Position numbers and translations under genes: made by a program. Source: Rhizobium rhizoryzae (GTDB lineage: Bacteria; Pseudomonadota; Alphaproteobacteria; Rhizobiales; Rhizobiaceae). Taken from it: a stretch of DNA of 64,000 bases. The stretch spans positions 2,330,501 to 2,394,500 of the forward strand of contig NZ_CP049250.1 in NCBI RefSeq assembly GCF_011046895.1, in the 5' to 3' direction. Below are positions 54,359 through 63,329 of the stretch, piece by piece. The notes under the pieces are model-generated. The model ran no database searches, was not told the origin of the DNA, and saw nothing but the letters and a program-made list of their open reading frames with translations. Numbering within the stretch: the stretch's first letter is position 1; the number at the start of each line of letters is the position of its first letter.

Positions 54359-55135
54359 CTACAGACTGATCACAAGAGCGGCGAGACATGCCATTTCCGT
54401 GATCTGCTGGGTCGCGCCGATGGTATCTCCCGTATGGCCGCCGATCTTCTCCCGCACGTAGCGGATGAACAGGAAAGCGGCGCCTGCCGCGCACATGAGC
54501 ATGGCAATGACCGAGCCCAGGGAGGCGCCCGCAACGATGAGCAAAAGCGCGAACCCGAGAGCGGAGAAAACCGCGACGCGCACGGCGGAGGATTGGGGCT
54601 GGCCCATGGCAACCGCTGTGCCGTTGACGCGCGCAGGGGGAAGATGGGCCCAGTGCCAGACCATGAGCGCACGCGAGATTGCGGCCGCCGATATCAGTGC
54701 AGAAGCGGCGAGTGTGCCGCCATGGGTGGAGATAAGGGCCGAAAGCGCCGCCGCACGAATACCGAAGCTTGCGATGAGGCCTATGACGCCGAAGCTGCCG
54801 ATGCGGCTGTCCTTCATGATGGTGAGCGCGTGCTCCTTGTCGCGGCCACCGAACAGGCCATCGGCACTATCGGCCAGACCATCCTCATGCAGGCCGCCCG
54901 TGAGCAAAGCGGCAAGCGCGAGCGCCAGAAATGCAGCAAGCAGAGACGCTTCGGGACTACCTTCCATCAGCCAGATGAGCAGCGCGGAGGGCAGGGCGAT
55001 GAGCGCGCCAGCAGTCGGGAAGGCACGACAGGCGCGGGCCACGGAGCCATCATGCCCCTCGAAAAAGCGTGCGGGAACGGGCAGCCGCGACAGGAATGCG
55101 ACGGAGCGCGCCAGATCGGTTATGAATTCAGGCAC
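54359..55135 (-). CDS. cobS: Adenosylcobinamide-GDP ribazoletransferase
   Basis: 258 residues, about seven membrane spans. The conserved acidic motif is HEDGLADSADGLFGGRDKEHAL, followed by MKDSRIGSFG. It joins GDP-cobinamide with alpha-ribazole in the last steps of cobalamin synthesis (CobV in Pseudomonas denitrificans naming). It is divergent from cobT, so both loop-assembly genes share one intergenic region. Confidence 0.94.
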   Translation of the reverse strand: MPEFITDLARSVAFLSRLPVPARFFEGHDGSVARACRAFPTAGALIALPSALLIWLMEGSPEASLLAAFLALALAALLTGGLHEDGLADSADGLFGGRDKEHALTIMKDSRIGSFGVIGLIASFGIRAAALSALISTHGGTLAASALISAAAISRALMVWHWAHLPPARVNGTAVAMGQPQSSAVRVAVFSALGFALLLIVAGASLGSVIAMLMCAAGAAFLFIRYVREKIGGHTGDTIGATQQITEMACLAALVISL

Positions 55136-55246
55136 GTTTTGCAGTTGTTCCTCCGGGCTGCTCTCATTAAGGAGGACGCAGCAAATCAGATTCCATCGCC
55201 TAACTCAAAGGGCGAACTGGACTTAACGACAAGGAAGATTGATCCG

Positions 55247-56284
55247 ATGAGCATGAGCGGCCTGCCATTCGATGATTTTCGCACGCTGTTGCGCGAGCTT
55301 CCCGGCCCGGACACCCGTGCGCTGGTGGCTGCGCGTGAACGCGATGCGCAGTTGACCAAGCCCAAGGGATCGCTGGGACGCCTGGAAGAAATCGCCTTCT
55401 GGCTGGCCGCCTGGACGGGACGCGCCCCTGCCGTGACACGTCCGCTGGTCGCGATCTTCGCCGGTAATCACGGTGTCGCCCGTCATGGCATCACACCCTA
55501 TCCGCCATCGGTCACGCAGCAGATGGTTGAGAATTTCGCTGCTGGCGGCGCGGCCATCAACCAGATCTGTGCGGCCAATGATCTGGGCCTGAAGATTTTC
55601 GATCTGGCGCTGGACTACCCGACGGGGGATATTACCTGCGAGGCGGCTCTTTCCGAACGGGATTGTGCTGCGACCATGGCATTCGGCATGGAGGCGATTG
55701 CCGGTGGCACCGATCTTCTGTGCATCGGCGAGATGGGCATTGGTAACACGACCATCGCGGCGGCCATCAATCTCGCGCTTTACGGCGGAGAAGCTGAGGA
55801 CTGGGTTGGTCCCGGAACAGGGTCGGAGGGCGAGGTGCTGGCCCGCAAGATCGCGGCAGTCAAGCAGGCAGTTGCTTTCCACCGCGATCACTTGTCCGAC
55901 CCGCTGGAAGTGCTGCGCCGACTGGGCGGACGCGAAGTGGCGGCCATGGCGGGTGCCATTCTCGCGGCGCGCGTGGAGAAGATCCCGGTCCTGATCGACG
56001 GTTATGTGGCAACGGCTGCCGCCTCCATTCTGAAGGCAGCGAACCCGACCGCCCTGGACCACTGCCTCATCGGCCATGTGTCCGGCGAGCCCGGCCACCT
56101 GCGCGCCATCGAACGACTTGGCAAGACGCCGCTTCTGGCGCTGGGCATGCGGCTTGGCGAAGGCACGGGCGCAGCGCTTGCCGCAGGCATTGTGAAGGCA
56201 GCTGCCGCTTGCCATTCCGGCATGGCGACGTTTGCACAGGCAGGCGTCAGCACGGCGGGAACACCGACTCCGCATCACCATTAA
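55247..56284 (+). CDS. cobT: Nicotinate-nucleotide-dimethylbenzimidazole phosphoribosyltransferase
   Basis: 345 residues from ATG 55247, with AGGAAG upstream. The frame runs open much further 5' only as the antisense of cobS. Motifs: TKPKGSLGRLEEIA, FAGNHGVARHGI, CIGEMGIGNTTIAAA and GHVSGEPGH. It makes alpha-ribazole phosphate from dimethylbenzimidazole (CobU in rhizobial naming). No cobalamin riboswitch is seen in the 111-bp gap to cobS. Confidence 0.95.
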   Translation: MSMSGLPFDDFRTLLRELPGPDTRALVAARERDAQLTKPKGSLGRLEEIAFWLAAWTGRAPAVTRPLVAIFAGNHGVARHGITPYPPSVTQQMVENFAAGGAAINQICAANDLGLKIFDLALDYPTGDITCEAALSERDCAATMAFGMEAIAGGTDLLCIGEMGIGNTTIAAAINLALYGGEAEDWVGPGTGSEGEVLARKIAAVKQAVAFHRDHLSDPLEVLRRLGGREVAAMAGAILAARVEKIPVLIDGYVATAAASILKAANPTALDHCLIGHVSGEPGHLRAIERLGKTPLLALGMRLGEGTGAALAAGIVKAAAACHSGMATFAQAGVSTAGTPTPHHH

Positions 56285-56294
56285 TTTTGCAGCT

Positions 56295-56579
56295 TCAGCC
56301 AGCCGCTTTTCGGCGGCTGGTATGGAGAACGCGGAGAATGACGACTTCGCTCTCAGTGAGGCGGTAGAACAGGACATATGGATAAGGCGTAATAGCCAAC
56401 CGACGAACGGTTGGGATATCCGTTTGCCTGCCGGCGCCTGGTTGCTCTTTAAGCAGGGTCAGTACCGCATCAAGCCGGGCTGCGACATTCGATGCGCCTG
56501 TCGGAGAACTGTCGCGGATGAATTCAAGTATCGTTTCGATTTGCTGAGCAGAACGCTTGGTAAGGCGAATTTTCATCAC
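56295..56579 (-). CDS. RelE/ParE-family toxin
   Basis: 94 residues. The ParE-type pattern has QIETILEFIRDSSP near the N-terminus, then AGRQTDIPTVRRLAITPYPYVLFYRL and ILRVLHTSR at the end. ParE toxins act on gyrase and RelE toxins on ribosome-bound mRNA; the PYVLFYRL stretch and the lack of obvious RelE catalytic basic residues favour ParE. It is preceded by its antitoxin with a 4-bp overlap. Confidence 0.88.
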   Translation of the reverse strand: MMKIRLTKRSAQQIETILEFIRDSSPTGASNVAARLDAVLTLLKEQPGAGRQTDIPTVRRLAITPYPYVLFYRLTESEVVILRVLHTSRRKAAG

Positions 56580-56800
56580 TTGAATCTGTTCAGCAACTTC
56601 CGTGCCTGGGCTTCGTCCACGAGTTCGTCCTGATCGGCCTCTTGTAGGCCAGCGTGGACCTCTGCCAACTCTTCCTCGCTGAGGCGATAGACGGACTGGT
56701 CCTCGCTTGCCATCTGCAAAACCAGACGTGCAATATCATCCTGCTTCTCGGGCGGAAGCTGGCGGGCGGTCTCAACGGCGATGTCGAACAGCGTTGTCAT
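56576..56800 (-). CDS. Antitoxin of the ParE-type module
   Basis: 74 residues, acidic. A helical N-terminus (DIAVETARQLPPEKQDDIARL) is followed by an acidic tail that would wrap the toxin. It overlaps the toxin start by 4 bp in the usual antitoxin-first order. No ribbon-helix-helix is obvious, so DNA binding is uncertain. Confidence 0.8.
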   Translation of the reverse strand: MTTLFDIAVETARQLPPEKQDDIARLVLQMASEDQSVYRLSEEELAEVHAGLQEADQDELVDEAQARKLLNRFK

Positions 56801-56839
56801 GGTGCCATTATGCGCTGCCTGGCGCTTCGAGGGAAGGGG

Positions 56840-58381
56840 TCAGGCGAAGCTTTTGCGGCGCGGTTCCACCGCGCGCGTCGCTGCTACGGCGGGCAGACTT
56901 TGCAGAACGCGAGTGGCGGGAAGGATTGCAATGACTTCGGTGCCCTCACGCAATTTCGAGCGCAGGATGAACTGACCGTCGTGCTTTGCCAGGATCGCCT
57001 GCACGATAGGAAGCCCGAGGCCGGTGCCTTGCTCTGCGCTCTTGATCGCGATGGAGCCCTGACCAAACGCCGACAGCACGACCGGAATTTCATCTTCCGC
57101 GATGCCCGGTCCATTGTCCTTGATGGCGACATACTGACCGCCACCGGCGGTCCAGCCGACTTTTACCGTGACCTCGCCACCCTGGCTGGTAAACTTTACC
57201 GCGTTTGACAGCAGGTTGAGCAGGACCTGCCGCATTGATTTCTCATCGGCCCAGACCTGCGGCAGGTTTGGCTCGAACTGCTGATGGATGCTGATGTTCT
57301 TGGCGCGTGCGCGCAACTGCACCATGCCGATGCAATCCTCGGCGATCTCCAGCAGTGAAAGCGCTTCCTCGTTCAATTCATAACGACCCGCCTCGATGCG
57401 CGACAGATCGAGAATCTCGTTGATGAGGTTGAGCAGATGCTGGCCTGAGCGGTGGATATCACCGGCATATTCCCGGTAAGTGCCATTTCCCATCGGTCCC
57501 AGCACTTCCGAACTCATGACCTCCGAGAAGCCGAGAATAGCGTTCAAGGGGGTGCGCAGTTCGTGCGACATGGATGCGAGGAAACGCGACTTGGCCAGAT
57601 TGGCCTCTTCCGCGCGACGGCGGGCTTCATCCGAAACCGACTTGGCAACCTCGAGTTCGGCAATCAGATCGTCCTTTTCCGACTGGTAGGACATCAGCGT
57701 CAGGTTGGAGCGATAGAAGCGGTTCGAGATGTAGTGGAAAAACAGAACGGCCGTGGCGCATAGACCGAGAAGCCCGACATCGAAGACGTTGCGGCTGTCG
57801 AGGGCGATGAGGCCAAGGCTGATCATCGGCAACAGGAAGGCAACGATGACCGCCATGCGCAACAGGACATTGCTCATGGCTGTGATGGATATCGCGATCA
57901 GCAGCACCGCGCCCTTGTAGAAGTAATAGCCATCGCCGCCGCAGACTGCGCATTCGCTAAAGGCAAAGGTTGCCCAGCAGGCGCCCATCAGGAACTGGCC
58001 GAAGATGAACATGCGCTGCCAGCGTTGGGTATTGAGCGCCGTCAGTTCAGTCTTCGAAGCGCGACGCGCAAGCAGGAGGTTCAGCGAGTGCGCCGCAAGC
58101 GTGAACAGCGCCCAAGGCAACAGGGAGGAATCGCTGGTGATATAGGTGCCGACTGCTGCGACGAGGACGATGAAGAAGGGCAGGATGAGCGCACTTTGCA
58201 GCATGTTATTGACATGCAAGGCAAGCGCATCGTGATCGAAGGCGTGGCTGCCATTGGCGCTGGACTGCAAGCGCTCACGCGTGGCGCGAACCGCCTTCGA
58301 CACCGCTTTGTTACGGTGGTGCCGCGATTTGTCCACGATGATCTTGTCGGTGGATGTGCTGACGCCGCTACTCATGGCCAA
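56840..58381 (-). CDS. Membrane sensor histidine kinase (PdhS/PleC-like core)
   Basis: 513 residues. A 60-residue cytosolic N-terminus and about six spans (62-215) lead to a coiled linker and a HisKA domain with phospho-His273 in SMSHELRTPLNAILGFSEVM. The following segment, LGPMGNGTYREYAGDIHRSG, resembles the PdhS/PleC group that acts on DivK in rhizobial cell-cycle control. HATPase boxes are NLLSNAVKFT, DNGPGI and GTGLGLPIV. No receiver gene is adjacent, so the partner is inferred only from sequence style. Confidence 0.9.
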   Translation of the reverse strand: MAMSSGVSTSTDKIIVDKSRHHRNKAVSKAVRATRERLQSSANGSHAFDHDALALHVNNMLQSALILPFFIVLVAAVGTYITSDSSLLPWALFTLAAHSLNLLLARRASKTELTALNTQRWQRMFIFGQFLMGACWATFAFSECAVCGGDGYYFYKGAVLLIAISITAMSNVLLRMAVIVAFLLPMISLGLIALDSRNVFDVGLLGLCATAVLFFHYISNRFYRSNLTLMSYQSEKDDLIAELEVAKSVSDEARRRAEEANLAKSRFLASMSHELRTPLNAILGFSEVMSSEVLGPMGNGTYREYAGDIHRSGQHLLNLINEILDLSRIEAGRYELNEEALSLLEIAEDCIGMVQLRARAKNISIHQQFEPNLPQVWADEKSMRQVLLNLLSNAVKFTSQGGEVTVKVGWTAGGGQYVAIKDNGPGIAEDEIPVVLSAFGQGSIAIKSAEQGTGLGLPIVQAILAKHDGQFILRSKLREGTEVIAILPATRVLQSLPAVAATRAVEPRRKSFA

Positions 58382-58483
58382 TTTTCAATCGAATACGCGT
58401 TTTGGGAATGGTAGGGTCTAAATCTTAAGAAGATCCTGACGGAAAGGTTTTGTTTGCCATCTTCGGCAGCCTTCCGTTTGCAA
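58382..58483. other. Part of a 389-bp intergenic region
   Basis: The gap between the kinase and the nuclease gene (58382-58770) is mostly taken by a 275-bp foldback element. The left flank carries the kinase promoter region, with no recognised motif. Confidence 0.5.
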
Positions 58484-58758
58484 TTAGAGCGGAGTTCAAC
58501 CTGATTGAATCATTCTGCAGCAATGGATTTTCGTCAGGATCAAGGATTTTGCCGATGGGCATATCGGGACATACGCCCGAGGCGAAAGCCGAAGGTAATG
58601 GCGAAAATACATGCTGCCCAGCGGGTTGGCCGAAACCGGCCGTCCACTTTGTCGAAGGGCTTGGGCGTAGCTTAAGGCTACGCCACGCGCCCTTCTCCTC
58701 GTGGAACAACCGGTTTGGGCCAACAGAATTGATCCAATCAGGTCGAATTCCGCTCTAA
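58484..58758. mobile_element. MITE-like foldback element with 34-bp terminal inverted repeats
   Basis: The ends are inverted copies: 58484-58517 starts TTAGAGCGGAGTTCAACC, and 58724-58758 read in reverse starts TTAGAGCGGAATTCGACC, with about 31 of 34 positions matching. An inner pair (58625-58639 / 58710-58724, GTTGGCC type) and a hairpin (58664-58684, GGCGTAGC/GCTACGCC) nest within. TA flanks the GAGCGG/CCGCTC tips, as in Tc1/mariner-type (IS630) target duplication. No transposase frame exists; a 94-codon frame inside is chance or repeat-borne. Confidence 0.7.
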
Positions 58759-58770
58759 GATCGAATTTGA

Positions 58771-59367
58771 ATGAGTGCATATAGAAGGCATCGACGTTAC
58801 CGAAGGGCGCAGGACTGGATCCTGACTGCTTGTTTCATTCTGGGACTTCTATTTGTGGCCAACATGCTGCAGGGCGGGGGCGAGCAGAAGGTTTTCCGTG
58901 GCCCCTTCCATGTCATCGATGGCGATACGCTTGCGCAGATGGGGACTCGTTTGCGGTTGTCGGGCATTGATGCGCCGGAGCTGGACCAAACGTGCCGCAC
59001 CGTGGATGACCGGCCCTGGCCTTGCGGAAAGGCTGCGCGGGAGCAACTGGTGGACCTCGTCAAGGACGGTGATGTCGAGTGTCGCGGTACGGAGGTGGAC
59101 CGTTACGACCGCCCGCTCGTCATATGTTATCGGCAGAATACAAATCTGAACGTCCAGATGGTTCGTACAGGGTTTGCGCTTTCAGCGGGGTTGCTGACCT
59201 ATCAGCGTGAACAGCTGAAAGCCGAAAACGAAAAGCGCGGCATCTGGGCCGGACGGTTTCAGCGTCCGTCACAGTGGCGGAGAGAGCGGAAGCTTGAACA
59301 TCAGGGCGTCGATTTCTCCAATATTCTTGATGGTTTGAAAGGAGTACTGTCTCTGCAATGGCTTTGA
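58771..59367 (+). CDS. Thermonuclease (SNase-like) family protein
   Basis: 198 residues. A basic N-terminus and one membrane span or uncleaved signal (about 17-33) precede the nuclease fold, with VIDGDTL, LRLSGIDAPELDQTC and DRYDRPLV carrying the calcium-binding Asp and active-site Arg/Glu. It probably cleaves nucleic acid at the membrane or periplasm. Its stop lies inside the downstream glycosylase gene (10-bp overlap), so the two are co-translated. Confidence 0.87.
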   Translation: MSAYRRHRRYRRAQDWILTACFILGLLFVANMLQGGGEQKVFRGPFHVIDGDTLAQMGTRLRLSGIDAPELDQTCRTVDDRPWPCGKAAREQLVDLVKDGDVECRGTEVDRYDRPLVICYRQNTNLNVQMVRTGFALSAGLLTYQREQLKAENEKRGIWAGRFQRPSQWRRERKLEHQGVDFSNILDGLKGVLSLQWL

Positions 59368-59999
59368 CGGGTGATGAGCAGCGTATCGAAATCTTGCAGA
59401 CGGCGATTTCTGCCTGCCGGATCTGCCGGGATGTTCCTGCCAAAGGCATTGAGGACCGGCTGCCGCATGAACCCCGGCCCGTTGTCGTCATGTCCTCTAC
59501 AGCCAGGATTTTGATTGCGGGGCAGGCGCCTGGGCTTCGCGTTCATGAAAGCGGCATACCGTTCAACGATGCATCCGGCGACAGGCTGCGCCAATGGTTG
59601 GATGTGACGCGCGAGGAGTTTTACGATCCGGCGAAGTTTGCGATCGCGCCGATGGGTTTTTGCTTTCCCGGCTACGATGCCAAGGGGCATGACCTGCCGC
59701 CGCGCCGGGAATGCGCGCCCCTGTGGCGTCGTGCCGTGATTGATGCGATGCCGCAGATCGAACTTGTTCTCGCAATCGGTGGGTATGCGCAAGGCTGGCA
59801 TCTGAACCACGCAGGCAAGCAAAGCATGACAGACACGGTGTTCAACTGGCGACGAAGTTTCATGGTCAATGATGGTGTGCGCATCCTGCCGTTGCCGCAT
59901 CCAAGCTGGCGCAACAGCGGCTGGTTGAAGCGTAATCCGTGGTTCGAGGCAGACCTGCTTCCCATTTTGCGACAGAGTGTGGACAGCCTTATTCGTTGA
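59358..59999 (+). CDS. Uracil-DNA glycosylase family protein
   Basis: 213 residues. The active-site segment is ILIAGQAPGLRVHESGIPFNDASG (residues about 50-75, compare GQDPY in UDG), followed by FCFPGY and ILPLPHPSWRN, the late His motif of the superfamily. The subfamily is that annotated as UDG-like in rhizobia. It should remove uracil or related lesions, but the GQAPG motif differs from housekeeping Ung. It overlaps the SNase gene. Confidence 0.85.
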   Translation: MALTGDEQRIEILQTAISACRICRDVPAKGIEDRLPHEPRPVVVMSSTARILIAGQAPGLRVHESGIPFNDASGDRLRQWLDVTREEFYDPAKFAIAPMGFCFPGYDAKGHDLPPRRECAPLWRRAVIDAMPQIELVLAIGGYAQGWHLNHAGKQSMTDTVFNWRRSFMVNDGVRILPLPHPSWRNSGWLKRNPWFEADLLPILRQSVDSLIR

Positions 60000-60065
60000 A
60001 ACGATTTTCGGTTACTTGCTCCAAATTTCAGGCTATGAAGAAAAATAATCTCTGAAGGAGCGAAT

Positions 60066-60554
60066 ATGGATCGTCTTGACCGCAAGATTCTGCGCATTTT
60101 GCAGGAAGACTCGACACTTGCCGTGGCCGATCTTGCCAAGAAGGTCGGTCTTTCCACCACGCCTTGCTGGCGCCGCATCCAGAAGATGGAAGAGGATGGC
60201 GTTATTCGGCGTCGCGTAGCGCTGCTCGATCCGGCCAAGGTCAACACCAAAGTGACCGTTTTCGTCTCCATCCGCACCAACAGTCACTCCATGGAATGGC
60301 TGAAGCGTTTCTCGGAAGTCATCTCGGAATTCCCGGAAGTGGTGGAGTTCTACCGTATGAGCGGCGATGTGGATTACCTTCTGCGCGTCGTCGTGCCGGA
60401 TATCGCCGCCTATGATGCATTCTACAAGCGGATGATCTCCAAGATCGAGATCCGCGATGTGTCCTCGGTGTTTGCGATGGAGCAGATCAAGTACACGACG
60501 GAATTGCCGCTGGATTACATGATGCTCGACAACCAGCGTTCCGGCGAAGAGTAA
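60066..60554 (+). CDS. Lrp/AsnC-family transcriptional regulator
   Basis: 162 residues, AAGGAG before the ATG. The N-terminal HTH (STTPCWRRIQKMEEDGVI) is followed by the RAM effector domain with VVEFYRMSGDVDYLLRV. Family members sense amino acids and often control the gene next to them; no clear target is adjacent. It is close to the Lrp group with a typical length. Confidence 0.92.
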   Translation: MDRLDRKILRILQEDSTLAVADLAKKVGLSTTPCWRRIQKMEEDGVIRRRVALLDPAKVNTKVTVFVSIRTNSHSMEWLKRFSEVISEFPEVVEFYRMSGDVDYLLRVVVPDIAAYDAFYKRMISKIEIRDVSSVFAMEQIKYTTELPLDYMMLDNQRSGEE

Positions 60555-60625
60555 GCGGCAGTCGAGCTATCCGCACGGCCGTCTACCGTTTCGACAGGTG
60601 GTTCCTCGGATCAAGTTGAGGATTG

Positions 60626-61183
60626 ATGGAGACGTCCCAGATCGAAGAGCGGCGCATCCGGTTCGAGGCCAGGAAACTGGCGGTCGAACTGCTCGTGAAA
60701 ATCCACCTGGAGCACCTGGAAGGTTCACGTCACCTGGTGATGAACCACTACCGGCTAAATTTCGGTCTGTCGCTGAGTGCTGTCGCCGGTCTGGTAACAC
60801 TTTATGCAGCAGCGATCCGTCTGGGTGCCGAGTTGGGAAGCGACCCCGGCAGCCTGATACGGATCGGGTTTGCACTTCTGGCTATTGGTTGCCTCGTCGC
60901 ATCTGCCATGCTGGCCACACGCGCCTTGCGAAAGCTTGCATCCAGTTCGGCACACTTGCTTCGCGACCCGTTTCCCAATGCGGAGACTGAGCTGGCAGAG
61001 ATTTTCGAACATCCGAATGCGGATGAGACCAGCATCGTGCGCAACATCCTGCAGGTGATGAAGCTGCGGGTGGAATCCGAGCCTGCGTTCAATCACACCT
61101 CAGGACGGAATACATTTCTACTGGTGCTTGGCGTCATCTTCGGACTAGCGCCTTTTGTTGTCGTCTGGCCGCTGCCGATGTAG
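60626..61183 (+). CDS. Hypothetical membrane protein
   Basis: 185 residues from ATG 60626, with GAGGA only 3 nt upstream. Spans lie at about 47-64, 77-97 and near the end (about 166-183, LLVLGVIFGLAPFVVV). The middle loop is acidic (PFPNAETELAEIFEHPNADE). The balanced hydrophobic pattern suggests a genuine protein. I do not recognise the family. Confidence 0.65.
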   Translation: METSQIEERRIRFEARKLAVELLVKIHLEHLEGSRHLVMNHYRLNFGLSLSAVAGLVTLYAAAIRLGAELGSDPGSLIRIGFALLAIGCLVASAMLATRALRKLASSSAHLLRDPFPNAETELAEIFEHPNADETSIVRNILQVMKLRVESEPAFNHTSGRNTFLLVLGVIFGLAPFVVVWPLPM

Positions 61184-61224
61184 GAGGCAGCCTCGTACCG
61201 GATTGGCCCGAGGCTGCAATTTTC

Positions 61225-62094
61225 CTACTTCTCGAGCCGTGCCAGCAGGGATGACGTGTCCCAACGGTTGCCGCCCATTTTCTGAACCTCGGCGTAGAAC
61301 TGGTCTACAAGAGCCGTCACGGGCAGGGTTGCGCCGTTGCGCTTGGCCTCGGTCAGAACAATGTCGAGATCCTTGCGCATCCAGTCGACAGCAAAGCCGA
61401 AGTCGTATTTTCCTGCGTTCATCGTCTTGTGGCGATTTTCCATCTGCCAGGAGCCGGCCGCGCCCTTCGAGATGACTTCAACCACCTTTTCGATATCCAT
61501 GCCTGCCTTCTTGCCGAAGTGAACAGCCTCTGAAAGGCCCTGAACGAGACCGGCAATGCAGATCTGGTTCATCATCTTGGCCAGTTGGCCTGCGCCGACC
61601 GGACCCATGAGGCCGACCATGCGGGCATAGGCATCGATGACTGGCTTCGCTGTATCGAAGGTCGCCTGATCGCCACCGCACATGACGGTTAGGACGCCGT
61701 TTTCCGCGCCTGCCTGGCCGCCGGACACCGGGGCATCGATGAAGCCACAGCCCTTGGCCGAGGCCGCCTGCGCCAGTTCCCGCGCCACTTCTGCAGAAGC
61801 GGTGGTGTTGTCGATCAGAATGGCGCCCGGCTTCATGGCGGCAAGAACACCGTCCGGTCCAATGGTAACCGAGCGAAGATCATCATCATTGCCGACGCAG
61901 GTGAAAACGAAATCGGCACCTTCGGCAGCTTCTGCCGGTGTCTTACCCAAACGACCGCCAAACTTCGACACCCAGGCCTCAGCCTTGGCGGTTGTGCGGT
62001 TGTACACAGACACCTCGTGTCCGCCTTTTTCCTTCAGGTGTCCCGCCATTGGAAAGCCCATAACGCCGAGACCGATGAAAGCTACCTTTGCCAT
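61225..62094 (-). CDS. 3-hydroxyisobutyrate / 2-hydroxy-3-oxopropionate dehydrogenase-type enzyme
   Basis: 289 residues of the beta-hydroxyacid dehydrogenase family. The NAD motif is FIGLGVMGFPMAGHL, then DAPVSGGQAGAENG and the catalytic Lys in GAGQLAKMMNQICIAGL. The family includes HIBADH (valine breakdown), tartronate semialdehyde reductase and related enzymes; the subgroup is uncertain. It converges with the membrane protein gene and is divergent from the ssu locus. Confidence 0.9.
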   Translation of the reverse strand: MAKVAFIGLGVMGFPMAGHLKEKGGHEVSVYNRTTAKAEAWVSKFGGRLGKTPAEAAEGADFVFTCVGNDDDLRSVTIGPDGVLAAMKPGAILIDNTTASAEVARELAQAASAKGCGFIDAPVSGGQAGAENGVLTVMCGGDQATFDTAKPVIDAYARMVGLMGPVGAGQLAKMMNQICIAGLVQGLSEAVHFGKKAGMDIEKVVEVISKGAAGSWQMENRHKTMNAGKYDFGFAVDWMRKDLDIVLTEAKRNGATLPVTALVDQFYAEVQKMGGNRWDTSSLLARLEK

Positions 62095-62335
62095 TACCCA
62101 TTCCTCTTTGAGTGCTGGCTTTCATTAGACCAGTTTTTCATCCCACGGAAGCACGCGAAATCCAACACGCCGGAAGTGGATAATTATAATAGTCCATAGA
62201 ATTGGAAGAAATTATCGTTTGCATCGCTGAAAAGAGATTTTCTTATGTCGATGCTATTGGTCGTCTATGGGAGCCTTACCTCATCGCTGAACCACCGGAC
62301 GCTCGGACGCCGGTTGAAAATCTGGAGATGGGGAC

Positions 62336-63307
62336 ATGACTGATTTTTCACGCCGGCAGACGCTGGCTCTATTCGGTGGCGCTGTTGTCGCTTCCACACT
62401 AACGCTGCCCGGCATCACACGAGCCGCGACCACGACCATCAGAATTGGTTGGCAGAAGGGCGGCGTTCTGGCGCTTGCGAAGGCAGAAGGTGCGCTGGAG
62501 AAGCGTTTTGCGGCCAAGGGTGTGACAATCACCTGGTCCGAGTTTTCATCCGGGCCGCCGCTGCTGGAGGCGCTGGGTGCTGGCGCGCTGGACTTCGGGC
62601 CAACGGGCGATGTGCCACCGCTGTTTGCACAGGCTGCGCGTGGTAACCTGGTCTATGCAGGAACGTACAAGGGCAGCTCCGAAGGCTCGGCAATTCTGGT
62701 CAAGGCGGATTCGCCGATCAAGACGATTGCCGATCTGAAGGGCAAGAAGCTGGCGTTCAAGCGCGGCTCCAGCGCACACAATGTCGCGGTGAAGGTTCTG
62801 CGCAAGGGTGGGCTTTCCCTGACGGACGTGACGCTGGTCGACCTTGCGCCACCGGATGCTGCAGCGGCATTCAAGAATGGCAGCATCGATGCCTGGTCGA
62901 TCTGGGATCCCTACACGGCGGTTGCTGAAGCTGATCCGCAGACGCGCGTGCTGACGACGGCGCAGGGCATTGTCGACAGCTGGAGTTACTTCCTCGCCAA
63001 CGGCGATTTCGCCAAGGAAAACGGTGGGCTCATTCTCGAGATCTTCGACGAGTTGGCGCAGGTGGGCAAGCGGGCGCAGGCCAACCTGGACAAGACGGTT
63101 CCGGCGCTCTCTGCCATCACCGGCGTGCCGGAAGACATTACCCGCAAGACGCTTCAGCGCACAGGCTTCAACCTCGGGGACGTTGGCACGATCTCGGATC
63201 AGGCGATCGCCTACCAGCAGGCGCTCGCGGACGAGTTTTTCGAACTCAAGATCATTCCGAAGAAGCTGACGATCACGGACGTCGTCTGGCGCCCGAAGGC
63301 AAGCTGA
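62336..63307 (+). CDS. ssuA: Aliphatic sulfonate ABC transporter binding protein
   Basis: 323 residues. A Tat-like signal (FSRRQTLALFGGAVVAS, cleavage near TRA-ATT) leads to the SsuA/NrtA-type fold, with IRIGWQKGGVLALAKAEG and EFSSGPPLLEALGAGALDFG. It delivers alkanesulfonates for import as a sulfur source. A flavin monooxygenase gene (ssuD) follows 22 bp later; the permease and ATPase genes are probably beyond the window. Confidence 0.93.
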   Translation: MTDFSRRQTLALFGGAVVASTLTLPGITRAATTTIRIGWQKGGVLALAKAEGALEKRFAAKGVTITWSEFSSGPPLLEALGAGALDFGPTGDVPPLFAQAARGNLVYAGTYKGSSEGSAILVKADSPIKTIADLKGKKLAFKRGSSAHNVAVKVLRKGGLSLTDVTLVDLAPPDAAAAFKNGSIDAWSIWDPYTAVAEADPQTRVLTTAQGIVDSWSYFLANGDFAKENGGLILEIFDELAQVGKRAQANLDKTVPALSAITGVPEDITRKTLQRTGFNLGDVGTISDQAIAYQQALADEFFELKIIPKKLTITDVVWRPKAS

Positions 63308-63329
63308 ACCCACGAAAGGGAGTGACACA

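Noticed and set aside
54161-55246. Long N-terminal extension of CobT in frame
   Set aside because: It is antisense to cobS and DUF1289, and CobT homologues begin near ATG 55247, which has its own ribosome site.
58425-58709. 94-codon minus-strand frame within the foldback element
   Set aside because: It lies across the MITE-like element, has no ribosome site, and its sequence follows the repeat. Probably not a gene.
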